Positions 46,898 to 56,082 of a stretch of 64,000 nucleotides of DNA are shown here, piece by piece. The notes below the pieces were generated by a model, which had not been told where the DNA came from, ran no database searches, and saw only the letters and a list, made by a program, of their open reading frames with translations. This DNA comes from Candidatus Gastranaerophilales bacterium (lineage in GTDB: Bacteria > Cyanobacteriota > Vampirovibrionia > Gastranaerophilales > Gastranaerophilaceae). Numbering within the stretch: the first letter of the stretch is position 1; every line of letters begins with the position of its first letter. The position numbers and the translations under genes were made by a program. The stretch covers positions 16,509 to 80,508 of the forward strand of contig CALUXW010000005.1 of the NCBI GenBank assembly GCA_944324865.1, read 5' to 3'.

Positions 46898-46954
46898 ATA
46901 ATATATTGTCTATATATTGACTTTTTGGCAAAAATGGTATAATATATTATCTAT
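46898..46954 (+). promoter_or_regulatory. hipBA promoter and candidate operator repeats
   Basis: TTGACT (46917-46922) and TATAAT (46938-46943) lie upstream of the hipB ATG at 46953. Two 16-base direct repeats with one mismatch, ATAATATATTGTCTAT (46898-46913) and ATAATATATTATCTAT (46939-46954), lie 41 bases apart, close to four helical turns. The second covers the -10 and the start codon, as expected for autoregulation by HipB. Confidence 0.55.
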
Positions 46955-47237
46955 GAATGAGTTTATTTTTAACCCAAGAACTCCCAATGATATTGCAAAT
47001 GAATTTGTTGAGAAAATCAAGCAACAGAGAAGAATGCTTAAAATTTCACAAGTTCAACTTGCTGCAAAATCAGGTGTTAGTCTGGGTTCTATCAAAAGGT
47101 TTGAATCTAAATATGAAATTTCACTGACTTCATTGATAAAAATTCTAATTGCTCTTAATTTAGAAAAAGATTTTGAAAATTTGTTTACGCAAAAAAACTA
47201 TAATTCCATTGACGAGGTTATAAATGGACAACTATAA
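46953..47237 (+). CDS. hipB: HipB-like antitoxin (XRE HTH)
   Basis: About 94 residues. A Cro/C1-type helix-turn-helix (MLKISQVQLAAKSGVSLGSIKRFE, about residues 27-50) is the DNA-binding core; the tail probably contacts HipA. The start was set at ATG 46953 rather than a TTG twelve codons upstream, which would lie on the promoter; the TATAAT nine bases before it leaves almost no leader. The stop overlaps the hipA start by 14 bases. The pair forms a type II toxin-antitoxin unit that represses its own promoter. Confidence 0.88.
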   Translation: MNEFIFNPRTPNDIANEFVEKIKQQRRMLKISQVQLAAKSGVSLGSIKRFESKYEISLTSLIKILIALNLEKDFENLFTQKNYNSIDEVINGQL

Positions 47238-48330
47238 ATATTTAAAAGTCTTTCATAATCATATTTTAGTTGGTACTCTTGCTAAAACTCCTGAAAGAGT
47301 TGTCGCATTTGAATATGATTCTGATTGGTTAAATAATGGGTTCAGCATATCGCCTTTTAGTTTGCCACTTATCAAAAAAGTTTTTATCCCCAAATATGAA
47401 CCTTTTGACGGATTATTTGGCGTTTTTAATGATAGCTTACCTGATGGCTGGGGAAGATTACTTGTTGACAGGTTATTTTTGAAAAACAAAATAAATCCCG
47501 CTGAAATTGACAACCTTAATCGGCTTGCGGTTGTTCAGGAAACTGGTATGGGTGCTTTAACATATAAACCTGAACATAAATTTGAAACCGAAAACAATAT
47601 TTCAGACTTTGATATTCTCTCTCAAGAATGTTCAAAAATTTTAGAATCTCAGAATTCAGATAATTTAGATGAACTTTTTCAATTGGGTGGTTCATCAGGT
47701 GGTGCACGGCCGAAGATTTTGACTTCAATCAATAACGAAGATTGGATAATTAAATTCCCGTCATCAATTGACCCTAAAAATATTGGTGAAAAAGAATATC
47801 AATATTCACTATGTGCCAAAGATTGTGGAATTAATATGACAGAAACAAAGCTTTTTCCATCAGAAATTTGTTCGGGTTATTTTGGCATAAAAAGATTTGA
47901 CAGGGAAAATAATAAAAAAGTGCATATGGTATCAGTAAGCGGGTTATTGGAAACAAGTCACAGACTTCCTAATCTTGATTATAATTTATTAATGAAACTG
48001 ACGCTCGAACTAACAAGAAATTATGAAGATGTTGAACAATTATTCAGATTAATGTGTTTCAATGTATTTGGTCATAATCGAGATGATCATTCAAAGAATT
48101 TTTCGTTCCTTTATGACGATAATAAAAAAGAATGGCATTTATCTCCTGCTTATGATTTAACTTATAGTTCTTCATTGAACGGGGAACATGCAACAACAAT
48201 AAACGGAGAAGGAAAAAATCCATCTTTAGACGATATTTTAACTGTTGCTAAAAATATAGGATTAAATGAAAAAACTGCAAAAGATATTGCATTAGACATC
48301 CAAGAAAAATGCAAAAATTTGTTTAATTAA
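47224..48330 (+). CDS. hipA: HipA-family serine/threonine kinase toxin
   Basis: This 368-residue protein has the HipA fold: an N-terminal beta domain, the loop GGSSGGARPK (about 155-164), the ATP-binding Lys in WIIKFPS, the catalytic FGHNRDDHSKNFSF with Asp and Asn, and metal-binding AYDLTYS. In E. coli HipA phosphorylates glutamyl-tRNA synthetase and causes persistence. The ATG lies inside the end of hipB, so expression is coupled and toxin output limited. All catalytic motifs are intact. It is placed in a defence island, where HipBA pairs are frequent. Confidence 0.93.
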   Translation: MDNYKYLKVFHNHILVGTLAKTPERVVAFEYDSDWLNNGFSISPFSLPLIKKVFIPKYEPFDGLFGVFNDSLPDGWGRLLVDRLFLKNKINPAEIDNLNRLAVVQETGMGALTYKPEHKFETENNISDFDILSQECSKILESQNSDNLDELFQLGGSSGGARPKILTSINNEDWIIKFPSSIDPKNIGEKEYQYSLCAKDCGINMTETKLFPSEICSGYFGIKRFDRENNKKVHMVSVSGLLETSHRLPNLDYNLLMKLTLELTRNYEDVEQLFRLMCFNVFGHNRDDHSKNFSFLYDDNKKEWHLSPAYDLTYSSSLNGEHATTINGEGKNPSLDDILTVAKNIGLNEKTAKDIALDIQEKCKNLFN

Positions 48331-48527
48331 TTTTCTATTAATCTCAATCTTAAAGTCTATTTAATCTCTATTTTACAGAACCATTACAGTTTGATTATTT
48401 TTGGCAACTTGAAGTCTAAATTTTTTCAAAATTTTTGTCATTTTATCTTTTACAAATTTTCATCAAATTAAAGTATAAAATTTTTGGAACCTTATGCTAT
48501 TCTTATTTTCAAGTTGTAGGAGGTATA

Positions 48528-49532
48528 ATGGAAAAAATCCTTGAATTTGAAGAGATTATTTCTGAAACTAACAGTGATCAAAGAAATATATTGCTTGGAA
48601 ATGGTTTTAGCAGGGCTTTTGAAGAAGAGAGATTTAATTATTCAAGTCTGTTAGATTCTCCTAGTATTCCTTTTTATATAAAAAGAATTTTTAAAACATT
48701 TAATACCTATGACTTTGAAGTGATTATAAAAAAGTTAGAAAGTTCAGCACAGCTATTAAAAGCCTATGATCGTAGATTAACTACAAGTGATAGATTATAC
48801 CAAGAAGCTATTAATTTACGAGAAGAATTAATCAATCGTATATTAGAGATTCATCCTTTATCACAAAATGATATTGAAAAAGATAGAATGTTTAAAACTT
48901 TAGTTTTTCTTTCAAATTTTCATAAAATCTTTACGTTAAATTATGATTGCCTTTTATACTGGGTTTTGCTTAATAGAGAAGATTTTTTGAAAAAATACTC
49001 TAATATAGAAATTTTTAAAATGGATGATGGGTTTAGACCATACTACAATGAACTTGCTTGGAAACAAAAAGAAAAACAGAATGTTTTTTATTTACATGGT
49101 GCATTACATATTTATAAAAAGGCTTATGGTTTAATATGTAAACCTCATAATGATGGAAGATATCTAATGGATATTATAAAAGAGAATATATATAACAATA
49201 AATATCCTTTAATAGTAACGGAAGGAAGTAGCAAAAATAAATTAAACAAAATTCTAAAAGAAAACAATGATTATCTTTCATATTGTTATTCGAAGCTAAA
49301 TGAAATTAAGGGTGTTTTATTTATTCATGGACATTCTCTTGATAAAAAAGACAAACATATCTTTGATGCTATAAGTAAAAATTTAAAAATAAAAAGAGTA
49401 TATATAAGCCTATGTTCTAAAGAAGAATATCAAGATAAACGTGAAAAAGCTGATACGTTCTTTGCTAAGAGAGAACGTGAAAAAACATTAGATGTAAATT
49501 TCTATGATGCAGATAATATCGATATATGGTGA
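48528..49532 (+). CDS. DUF4917/SIR2-like protein, candidate defence protein
   Basis: About 334 residues. The start was set at ATG 48528 because AGGAGGT precedes it; a longer frame upstream lacks a ribosome site. Motifs of SIR2-like folds are present in order: NILLGNGFSRAF (residues 23-34), FTLNYDCLLYW, FYLHGALHIY and the C-terminal FIHGHSLDKKDKHIFDAI. This fits the DUF4917 group, related to AbiH-like and SIR2-like antiphage proteins, some of which degrade NAD. The catalytic set for NADase was not confirmed. It stands alone with its own Shine-Dalgarno sequence between HipBA and the toxin-like gene. Confidence 0.75.
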   Translation: MEKILEFEEIISETNSDQRNILLGNGFSRAFEEERFNYSSLLDSPSIPFYIKRIFKTFNTYDFEVIIKKLESSAQLLKAYDRRLTTSDRLYQEAINLREELINRILEIHPLSQNDIEKDRMFKTLVFLSNFHKIFTLNYDCLLYWVLLNREDFLKKYSNIEIFKMDDGFRPYYNELAWKQKEKQNVFYLHGALHIYKKAYGLICKPHNDGRYLMDIIKENIYNNKYPLIVTEGSSKNKLNKILKENNDYLSYCYSKLNEIKGVLFIHGHSLDKKDKHIFDAISKNLKIKRVYISLCSKEEYQDKREKADTFFAKREREKTLDVNFYDADNIDIW

Positions 49533-49643
49533 TGTGGCTCATTACTTTGTAAAAAATAATTAATAATAAAGAATATATTTAAAGAATTGGCTTTGATGCT
49601 CCGTTAAAGAATACGGATAATTATCGAGGAGCTACAAAGAGCT

Positions 49644-52259
49644 ATGGAAAAAAACCTGAGTATTCAGGAAATAAAACTGTTGGCGGAATTTAAAACCAAC
49701 AATAAGAATATATCCGAGCAGGAGGCAATAGATATTCTAAACTCTGTTCTTCCCGATTTCGGCAAGCTGCAAAGCTGTAATTCCTGGACAGTGCAGTCTG
49801 CTAATCCATCGGCATTCGGCTCTAACAATCTCATTTCGGGAATTAAAGAGTGTGAACAGATTCCCGATTCAACCGTTTTTAATAATCTCATCAGCAAAAT
49901 CGGATATGCTAAGAAGACAGCAAAACCGGAGAAAAAGCCTGTGTATGTTGCTCCGATTGAGCCTTCCGGCGAGGATATAGAACTTCTTGCAGTAGATTAT
50001 TTGAATTCCGATTTAGAAAAAGCTCAAGCTCTAGTAAAAACTCAAAAAAACAGTGAAGGCGTAGTAAGTAAACTTTTTAACAGCGGAAAAGAATTGTTTA
50101 ATACAGAATTTGCATCAAGCAATGTCGAAAGAATTTTAGCTGTCGAACAGCTTGGTAACAGTATGCTTGCAATGGCAACTGGGGATGCACTTTCCGTAAA
50201 ACAGTATCTTGAAACAAAACTGAATCTTGCAGTCAAACTTCTGCCGGAAGCAGAAAATGCGGAAGAAGTCAGACTTATTAAACATGAATTAAGCAAACTC
50301 AGACCAACAGACCTTAATCAGTTTATTTCATCTCTTGCAGCTCTGGAGGACAGCGAGTATGTTCAAAAAGCTCCCGTAATAAAAAAGAATTTAATAACAA
50401 ATGCCCTGCAGGACAATATCCAAACGCGATTTAAAGATTTTGAGGTTATCAAATTTACTGATCCCGCAACTGTAAAAGGTATGCTTGAAAGTCAGGATGC
50501 TTATAAAGTTATGGAGTTTGAAAAAGCGTACGAACTTGAACGAGGTGTCAAATTCAATCCTGATGCAATAACGGATTATGCTGAAAAAGAAGCACGAATG
50601 ACACTTATTCTTGCCGTAAGAAACAGAAATAATCAAATAAAAGAACTTTTGCACAATCCGACAGTAACCGTAGACGGGAATAACAAATATGGAGAACCTT
50701 TTGGCGGGGCGGCTGAAATTTGTACAAACAATCTTGAAAGATGTGTTAATTCTGCTTTATACAGACTTTACGGCAATGATGAGGATTTGATTAACAGATT
50801 TTTAGAAGATACAGGGACAACTTTTAAAGACGGCAGATTAGAATATGATACTTTTGCAGTAAAGAGTTACGCACTTGTAAATATTTCCAATAAACTACAG
50901 GAAACATTAGACAGTAATTACAATAAACTTTTAGACGGAAAAACTCTTGAAGAAATTGAACTTGACTGCAAACAGACATACAATCTCGCTTATGGAGCAG
51001 AACATGGCAGCAGGCTTGCACAGGCGTTTGTAGAAAGCCAGATGAAAGGTGTTCAATATATTAAAACAGGTGTGCAGGGTGTAGGAATGCTTTTATTAAT
51101 TGCAGGTCAACTTATTCCTGTAGGAGGTCAGGCAGCATCCGCTATGGTCTTAAGCGGGCTTGGGACTGCTACGTTTGGCGGCAGTGCTGTCCAATTAACG
51201 GAAGATTTAACCAAAGCCGGCGGAATTACGGAAGAAGATAAACAGGCTATAACAAAAGAACTTGTAGTTTCAACAGCTTTATTAACGGCAGGAGCAGGAA
51301 TTGGCAAAATGTCATCTCTTGCGTACAGTGAACTTGTAATGGCGAATTGCCCGAGATTAATAGCACTTTCTGCCAAAATTGGTGCGGATGCAACAATGAG
51401 TTTGCTTGCAGACTGGGTTATAACAGGGCAGGTTAATTTAACCTCGGAAGGTATTTCACAGCTTATTCCGATTGTTACGGGGATATTAAAGACAAGAGGA
51501 TCAATGTACACTTATGTAAGCCGTAAATTACACGAAATAAGCGATCCTGAAAGTTTAAAATACTGGGATGCAAATCCTGAAAAACTTACCGAACTTGTTC
51601 AGATATTATCTAAAAATCATACCCCGATCGGAAAATTATCCCAATTATCTCCTGCACACTGGGATGTAATAATAAATAGTGTAAAACATCCTGCAACGGG
51701 TAAAATCCACGAATCAATGATGGTGTATAAAGATGATTCACGTGAAATCAACTGGGCATTGACGGATTTAAAGAAAAATAATATTCAGCCGTCACCTAAA
51801 ATTCAAAGTCATATTGACAACATAACTGCATATATAGACCAACAACGCATCAAAGAGCCTATTAAGGTTTATAGAGATGACAGCTTTTGTATTTTAGAGT
51901 TAGCAAAATTGCCTGACAACACAAGTTTGGCTGAAGAATTAAAAAATATTATGAATATACAAGATATAAAAATTAGAAATGCAAAACTAAAACAATTACG
52001 ATTGTCAGATTTTATCATTGCACAGGAGCGATTCATGTCGACATCAATGTGTGAAGATGTACACTTCAACAAAAACGACATTCGTTGGGAATTTGATTTG
52101 CCTGCCGGCACTAAAGGCACTTTTATTGAAAGTTACAATACAAAAACAACACATGGAAATCAGGTTGAATTCTTACTGCAAAGGAATTCGCAAATTATTA
52201 TCCGTAACATAAGATATATAAATGGTGTTTGGCATATTAAGGCAGATATAAAAAATTAA
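49644..52259 (+). CDS. Large toxin-like protein with C-terminal ADP-ribosyltransferase domain
   Basis: This 871-residue protein has a mostly helical N-terminal half. A Gly/Ala-rich hydrophobic region (about residues 470-600, for example VGMLLLIAGQLIPVGGQAAS) could insert in a membrane. The C-terminal part fits an R-S-E class ADP-ribosyltransferase: VYRDDSF (Arg near 744), RFMSTSM (STS near 798-800) and NQVEFLLQ (Q838-x-E840). A Q-x-E motif is typical of C3-like enzymes. There is no signal peptide. G+C is higher than in the flanking defence genes, so it is probably transferred. It may be delivered to other cells or act inside on phage infection; the sequence does not decide. Confidence 0.8.
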   Translation: MEKNLSIQEIKLLAEFKTNNKNISEQEAIDILNSVLPDFGKLQSCNSWTVQSANPSAFGSNNLISGIKECEQIPDSTVFNNLISKIGYAKKTAKPEKKPVYVAPIEPSGEDIELLAVDYLNSDLEKAQALVKTQKNSEGVVSKLFNSGKELFNTEFASSNVERILAVEQLGNSMLAMATGDALSVKQYLETKLNLAVKLLPEAENAEEVRLIKHELSKLRPTDLNQFISSLAALEDSEYVQKAPVIKKNLITNALQDNIQTRFKDFEVIKFTDPATVKGMLESQDAYKVMEFEKAYELERGVKFNPDAITDYAEKEARMTLILAVRNRNNQIKELLHNPTVTVDGNNKYGEPFGGAAEICTNNLERCVNSALYRLYGNDEDLINRFLEDTGTTFKDGRLEYDTFAVKSYALVNISNKLQETLDSNYNKLLDGKTLEEIELDCKQTYNLAYGAEHGSRLAQAFVESQMKGVQYIKTGVQGVGMLLLIAGQLIPVGGQAASAMVLSGLGTATFGGSAVQLTEDLTKAGGITEEDKQAITKELVVSTALLTAGAGIGKMSSLAYSELVMANCPRLIALSAKIGADATMSLLADWVITGQVNLTSEGISQLIPIVTGILKTRGSMYTYVSRKLHEISDPESLKYWDANPEKLTELVQILSKNHTPIGKLSQLSPAHWDVIINSVKHPATGKIHESMMVYKDDSREINWALTDLKKNNIQPSPKIQSHIDNITAYIDQQRIKEPIKVYRDDSFCILELAKLPDNTSLAEELKNIMNIQDIKIRNAKLKQLRLSDFIIAQERFMSTSMCEDVHFNKNDIRWEFDLPAGTKGTFIESYNTKTTHGNQVEFLLQRNSQIIIRNIRYINGVWHIKADIKN

Positions 52260-52293
52260 AAAAATGTGTTATAATACATGCAAAGGAGTTTAT

Positions 52294-52590
52294 ATGACAA
52301 TAAAAATCTTCCGAAAATTATTTAATACAATATCTAACATAGGTCAGAGCAAACCTAAAATCAATCGTACTGCAACAAAATTGGAAACTAAGCCTGATGA
52401 ATTTATATCAGAAGCAGAGAGAATTCGTAGAAACCACGACAGTGAAATGATGGGAATTGAGATTTCTGAAATAAAAAAAGTAAAGTTCTTTGATGAAGAT
52501 ATTGAAAAGATGAAGCATATGTCGGAAGAAGAAGAACTCGAATATATATCAAAATTAAAAGATGAACATCGTTATACATACGAAGAATAA
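52294..52590 (+). CDS. Small protein with duplicated C-terminal module (1)
   Basis: About 98 residues. The start was set at ATG 52294 after AAAGGAG; TATAAT lies just upstream (52270-52275). The last 54 residues (NHDSEMMGIEISEIKKVKFF to HRYTYEE) are nearly the same as the end of the next protein, while the N-terminal parts differ. It lies directly behind the ADP-ribosyltransferase gene and could be an immunity protein, a truncated substrate or an orphan cassette. It is acidic in the tail. Family not recognised. Confidence 0.6.
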   Translation: MTIKIFRKLFNTISNIGQSKPKINRTATKLETKPDEFISEAERIRRNHDSEMMGIEISEIKKVKFFDEDIEKMKHMSEEEELEYISKLKDEHRYTYEE

Positions 52591-52609
52591 AATATAAGGA
52601 TAAAATTAA

Positions 52610-53017
52610 TTGCGTATAAAAACAGTAAACGGTTTAGGCGGTCAACCTGTTGTTTTAGACAGAAAAATACTGGGTTTTCGTCTAACATATAGAGAATACA
52701 TGAAAAGTATGCCAGATGGATATCAAGGAAAAGAGGTTAAATGTCCTAAAACAAAACTTGGGAATTGGATTACCAATCAAACTAAAAAGATAGTAAAAAG
52801 GTTATTTCCAGATTATGTAGTAGAAACCAAAGCTCAATATAATGCCCGTATGAAAGCGAATCATGATAGTGAAATGATGGGAATTGAAACTGCTGAAATA
52901 AAAAAAGTAAAATTTTTTGATGAAGATATTGAAAAAATGAAGAATATGACCCTTGATGAACGACTTGCATATAAGTCAAAACTTAAAAGAGAAGGACGCT
53001 ATACATACGAAGAATAA
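52610..53017 (+). CDS. Small protein with duplicated C-terminal module (2)
   Basis: This 135-residue protein starts at a TTG with AAGGAT upstream. A basic N-terminal region (KLGNWITNQTKKIVKRLFPDY) precedes the module NHDSEMMGIETAEIKKVKFF to GRYTYEE that it shares with the protein before. Their DNA over the module is also nearly identical, which indicates a recent duplication. A GGGAGC/GCTCCC hairpin (53020-53036) follows without a T-tract. The best guess is a second immunity-type protein of the toxin locus, by position only. Confidence 0.6.
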   Translation: MRIKTVNGLGGQPVVLDRKILGFRLTYREYMKSMPDGYQGKEVKCPKTKLGNWITNQTKKIVKRLFPDYVVETKAQYNARMKANHDSEMMGIETAEIKKVKFFDEDIEKMKNMTLDERLAYKSKLKREGRYTYEE

Positions 53018-53220
53018 AAGGGAGCATATTGCTCCCATTAGCCAACGGACTAACTCTATCAAGAGATCTTAATCACAAATAATCCGGCTTATATTTTTAA
53101 TTTCAAATAACATTTTCTCTATTGTTGGCTGAGTCCAAGAATCAGGCTTTAACAGTAAAATTCTAAAAATAACCTGAGTTAAATTAGTTACATGAAATTT
53201 TTCCGGTAAACTTTTAAATA

Positions 53221-53952
53221 TTGAATAAATATAAATCAACAGCTGAAATACAACTCGAAAATGCCGGAGTATCCTCAACCGAAATGCACAGAAGAAGTTT
53301 GGATATTGCAGGCTTTTATGAAGTTCTGCCGGATATTGTCAGATTAATTTCAGCCGAAACACTTTTAAAACGGAGCGACATAATCCGTATATTGCAAGAA
53401 AGCGGCAGAATAAAAGATTTTATAAACAACCCTCAAGGATTTTATGAAAAAGCACTTGAGATAATCTCACGCAACCGCCACAGTCTGGCTATTGACGGCA
53501 TAAAATATGTTAAACTTGCAGGCGAAGAATATTATGTTCAGGAAATTTTTGACAGTGCCGAACTTCTTGCAAACCTTGACCGAAATGCTGTTCAGGTAGA
53601 ACACAGTGTTTACGATTACCTGATTTATGATAGCGGAGTTGAAAGCAGGTTTGCAAAATCTCTTGATGAGGATCCGGATGTAAAAATGTTCTTCAAAATC
53701 CCGCCAAGGTTTAAAATTGAAACACCTATAGGAAGTTATAATCCTGATTGGGCGGTGTTCTTAGAAAAAGACGGCGAACAAAAACTTTATTTTGTTCTTG
53801 AAACAAAAGGTACAACAAGCCTGTTTGATTTGAGAAGTCCTGAAAGATTAAAAATTCATTGCGGGAAACAACACTTTGACGCCTTGCAAGACGGTATTCA
53901 ATTCTCAGAACAACCGGTTAAGGATTGGAAAGAGTTTAAAGTCAGAATTTAA
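53221..53952 (+). pseudogene. Type III restriction enzyme Res subunit, C-terminal remnant
   Basis: This 243-residue frame opens at a TTG right after in-frame stops. It matches only the end of a type III Res subunit: the region FYEVLPDIVRLISAETLLKRSDI and the endonuclease domain with NPDWAVF and FVLETKGTTS (D-x-E-x-K) and the family tail ERLKIHCGKQHFDAL. The helicase part and the Mod methyltransferase are missing. It is therefore a relic rather than an enzyme, although the nuclease domain itself is intact. The 203 bases before it hold no gene. Confidence 0.85.
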
Positions 53953-54054
53953 ACACTTTTTACGAACGTGAATTTTTGTAAATTATTTGTTATTCTTTTT
54001 AATAATAATGGCAAATTTATTCTTTATGAGGTTTAATCTAAAAAAGAGGAAATT

Positions 54055-55506
54055 ATGAAGATTAATCCAGTATATTATCAAACATATAATTACAGCGCAA
54101 CACAAAATCAACAACAAAAGTTAAATAATCTTAATTCTAATTATGCACATAAATATATTCAAAAGGATGCCTTTATGTTTACTGGTTCAACTAATATGTT
54201 GGACAAGGCTAAAAATTTAGGTAAAAAGATTGTCGATAAAACTAAAGAAACTTTTTCTGATTTCTCATCACTTTTTACAAATCAAAATATTGAACTTTCT
54301 AAAGAAGAGGAGACCTTTATTGATAGTTATTTTAAGAAAGAAGCAGAAATTAAAGCTGAATATGACAAAAAAATAGCAGCGATAAAAGATGGTTTTTGGG
54401 ATCACTGGACAAATGGCTCAGAAAAAGAACGGCAAAAATTACGTGAAGAAAAAACGAAAGCTTTAAAAGTTGCATATGCATATCAAGATTTATTTGAACA
54501 GAGGGAACAAGAGGCAATTGCTAACAAAAATAAATTTGCACAACTTGCAAAACAGCTAAATATGAATAAAGAAATTTTGGCGGCATTTGAGAGTTCTCAA
54601 TTATCAAGTCAGCGAAGACTTGATATTATTAAAAGAAGAAAAGAACTTTTAGATAAAAAGGGGTTTAGTAAAATTGCGGGTTATCTTGATGAAAAAAGTA
54701 AAATTCAAACAGAATTTCTTGATAAACTAGATGATGAAAAATCTGGTAAATATTTAGCTACACCAATACCAAATGCAATATTATTTTATGGTCCAACCGG
54801 TTGTGGTAAAACTACTTTTGTAAAGGCTCTTGCAGAAGAAGCTGATTGTAATTTAGAAACTATTCAATGTCGAGGTACACAAAAAGCAAAAGAGCAACAA
54901 ATTTATGATACTCTGATGGGTTATGAAGATAATGAAATTGAAGTTCCTGGTTTATTGGAAAAAGCTCAAGAGGAATTTCTGAAAACAGGTAAAAGAACCA
55001 TTATCCTTATTGATGAATTTGATAGATTCTTTGGAAAAGATGTTTCAAATAAGTTTATAAGTGAAATGAAAGGAATTTTAGAAAGTTGTTCTGAGGATAA
55101 CCATGTAACATTTTTCCTTACAACAAATAAACCGCAAAAAATTCCTTATGAATTAAGAAATTCACATAGAATTGAACCATCCTATCCTCTTGATCCCCCA
55201 AATAAAACTAATGCTGTAGCAGTAATTGAACATTATCTTCAAGGGTGCGATACACAGGATTTGGATTACAATATTATTTTGAATGAATTATTTAAATATG
55301 CACCTGATGAGATATACAGTAATACCCATTTAAAGGCGATTTGTGAACTTGCTGCAGATGTTGTAAAACCTGATGGCAGCCCACTAACAACAGATATGTT
55401 CCTTCAAGCTATAGAGCAATATAACAATTCAAATACTGACCATAATCTTTTAAGAATAACAAAAGAATATCTAAAACAGTATGAAAACGATAAGGCAAAT
55501 TTATAA
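54055..55506 (+). CDS. AAA-family ATPase, member 1 of local cluster
   Basis: This 483-residue protein has an Asn/Gln-rich start and then AFMFTG (39-44), one of several F-x-G motifs in this cluster. A helical, charged stretch with predicted coiled coil (85-160) follows, then one AAA domain with Walker A GPTGCGKT (246-253), Walker B IILIDEFD (316-323) and sensor 1 TTNK. The ATPase site is intact. AGAGGA precedes the ATG. It is the first of three homologous AAA proteins within 6 kb. It may remodel a membrane-bound partner encoded by its neighbours. No described system with this composition is known to me. Confidence 0.8.
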   Translation: MKINPVYYQTYNYSATQNQQQKLNNLNSNYAHKYIQKDAFMFTGSTNMLDKAKNLGKKIVDKTKETFSDFSSLFTNQNIELSKEEETFIDSYFKKEAEIKAEYDKKIAAIKDGFWDHWTNGSEKERQKLREEKTKALKVAYAYQDLFEQREQEAIANKNKFAQLAKQLNMNKEILAAFESSQLSSQRRLDIIKRRKELLDKKGFSKIAGYLDEKSKIQTEFLDKLDDEKSGKYLATPIPNAILFYGPTGCGKTTFVKALAEEADCNLETIQCRGTQKAKEQQIYDTLMGYEDNEIEVPGLLEKAQEEFLKTGKRTIILIDEFDRFFGKDVSNKFISEMKGILESCSEDNHVTFFLTTNKPQKIPYELRNSHRIEPSYPLDPPNKTNAVAVIEHYLQGCDTQDLDYNIILNELFKYAPDEIYSNTHLKAICELAADVVKPDGSPLTTDMFLQAIEQYNNSNTDHNLLRITKEYLKQYENDKANL

Positions 55507-55518
55507 AGGAATTTTATT

Positions 55519-56082
55519 ATGAAAACTTTTGGAGTAACAGCTTTTAACAGCAATATAGATGTAAAAAGAAACAAAAAAAGAAAAATATTAGAGTCTACTG
55601 CAATCTTAGCAGGTTCAACTGCGGTTATTCCTGCAAGTTTTTTAATTGTTGACAATTTTAGCAATAATAAGAAAAATTATCTAAAATCAGTTAAAAATGA
55701 AAAGGATATATTTACGAAAACTGTTCAAAAAAATACTGATGTAGGTGTGGGACTATTAAAAAAAATGGGAAAACCTATAGATGACAATGTAATAAAAACC
55801 ATTAAAGATCAAGTTGAAATAACAGAAAAATCTAAATTAGAAGAAAAATTAGCACTTTTAAACAAACTTCGTAAATCACATGTTAATAAAGGTTTAAAAA
55901 TTTCTGCAGGAGTAGGATTAAGTCTTGGTGCAGCTATTCTCGGAATAAAAAATGTTTATGAAAAACAAAAAAATCAATCAGTGCAAGTAAATTCTACTCA
56001 AACTTCTAATAAAATAACATCAAATAATAGTCTGTCATTTGGAAATAAAAAAAAAACAAATCTCTTTTACTGGAATTGTTGA
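55519..56082 (+). CDS. Membrane protein, N-terminal half of a frame-split gene
   Basis: This 187-residue frame has a basic start (DVKRNKKRK), one transmembrane segment (about 30-47) and a second (about 130-150, SAGVGLSLGAAILGI). It ends in NNSLSFGNKKK and then runs into ten consecutive As (56047-56056) and stops soon after. The next frame (56039-57334) begins at the same run and reads KKKQISFTG, so dropping one A would give one protein of about 600 residues. AAAGGA precedes the ATG. It starts 12 bases after the AAA gene, so the two are cotranscribed. Confidence 0.7.
   Translation: MKTFGVTAFNSNIDVKRNKKRKILESTAILAGSTAVIPASFLIVDNFSNNKKNYLKSVKNEKDIFTKTVQKNTDVGVGLLKKMGKPIDDNVIKTIKDQVEITEKSKLEEKLALLNKLRKSHVNKGLKISAGVGLSLGAAILGIKNVYEKQKNQSVQVNSTQTSNKITSNNSLSFGNKKKTNLFYWNC

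Noticed and set aside
48435..48527. 31-codon N-terminal extension of the DUF4917-like gene
   Set aside because: The AGGAGGT site places the start at 48528, and the extension lies in AT-rich promoter-like DNA.
51128..51511. 127-codon - frame inside the ADP-ribosyltransferase gene
   Set aside because: Antisense shadow of a Gly/Ala-rich membrane region.
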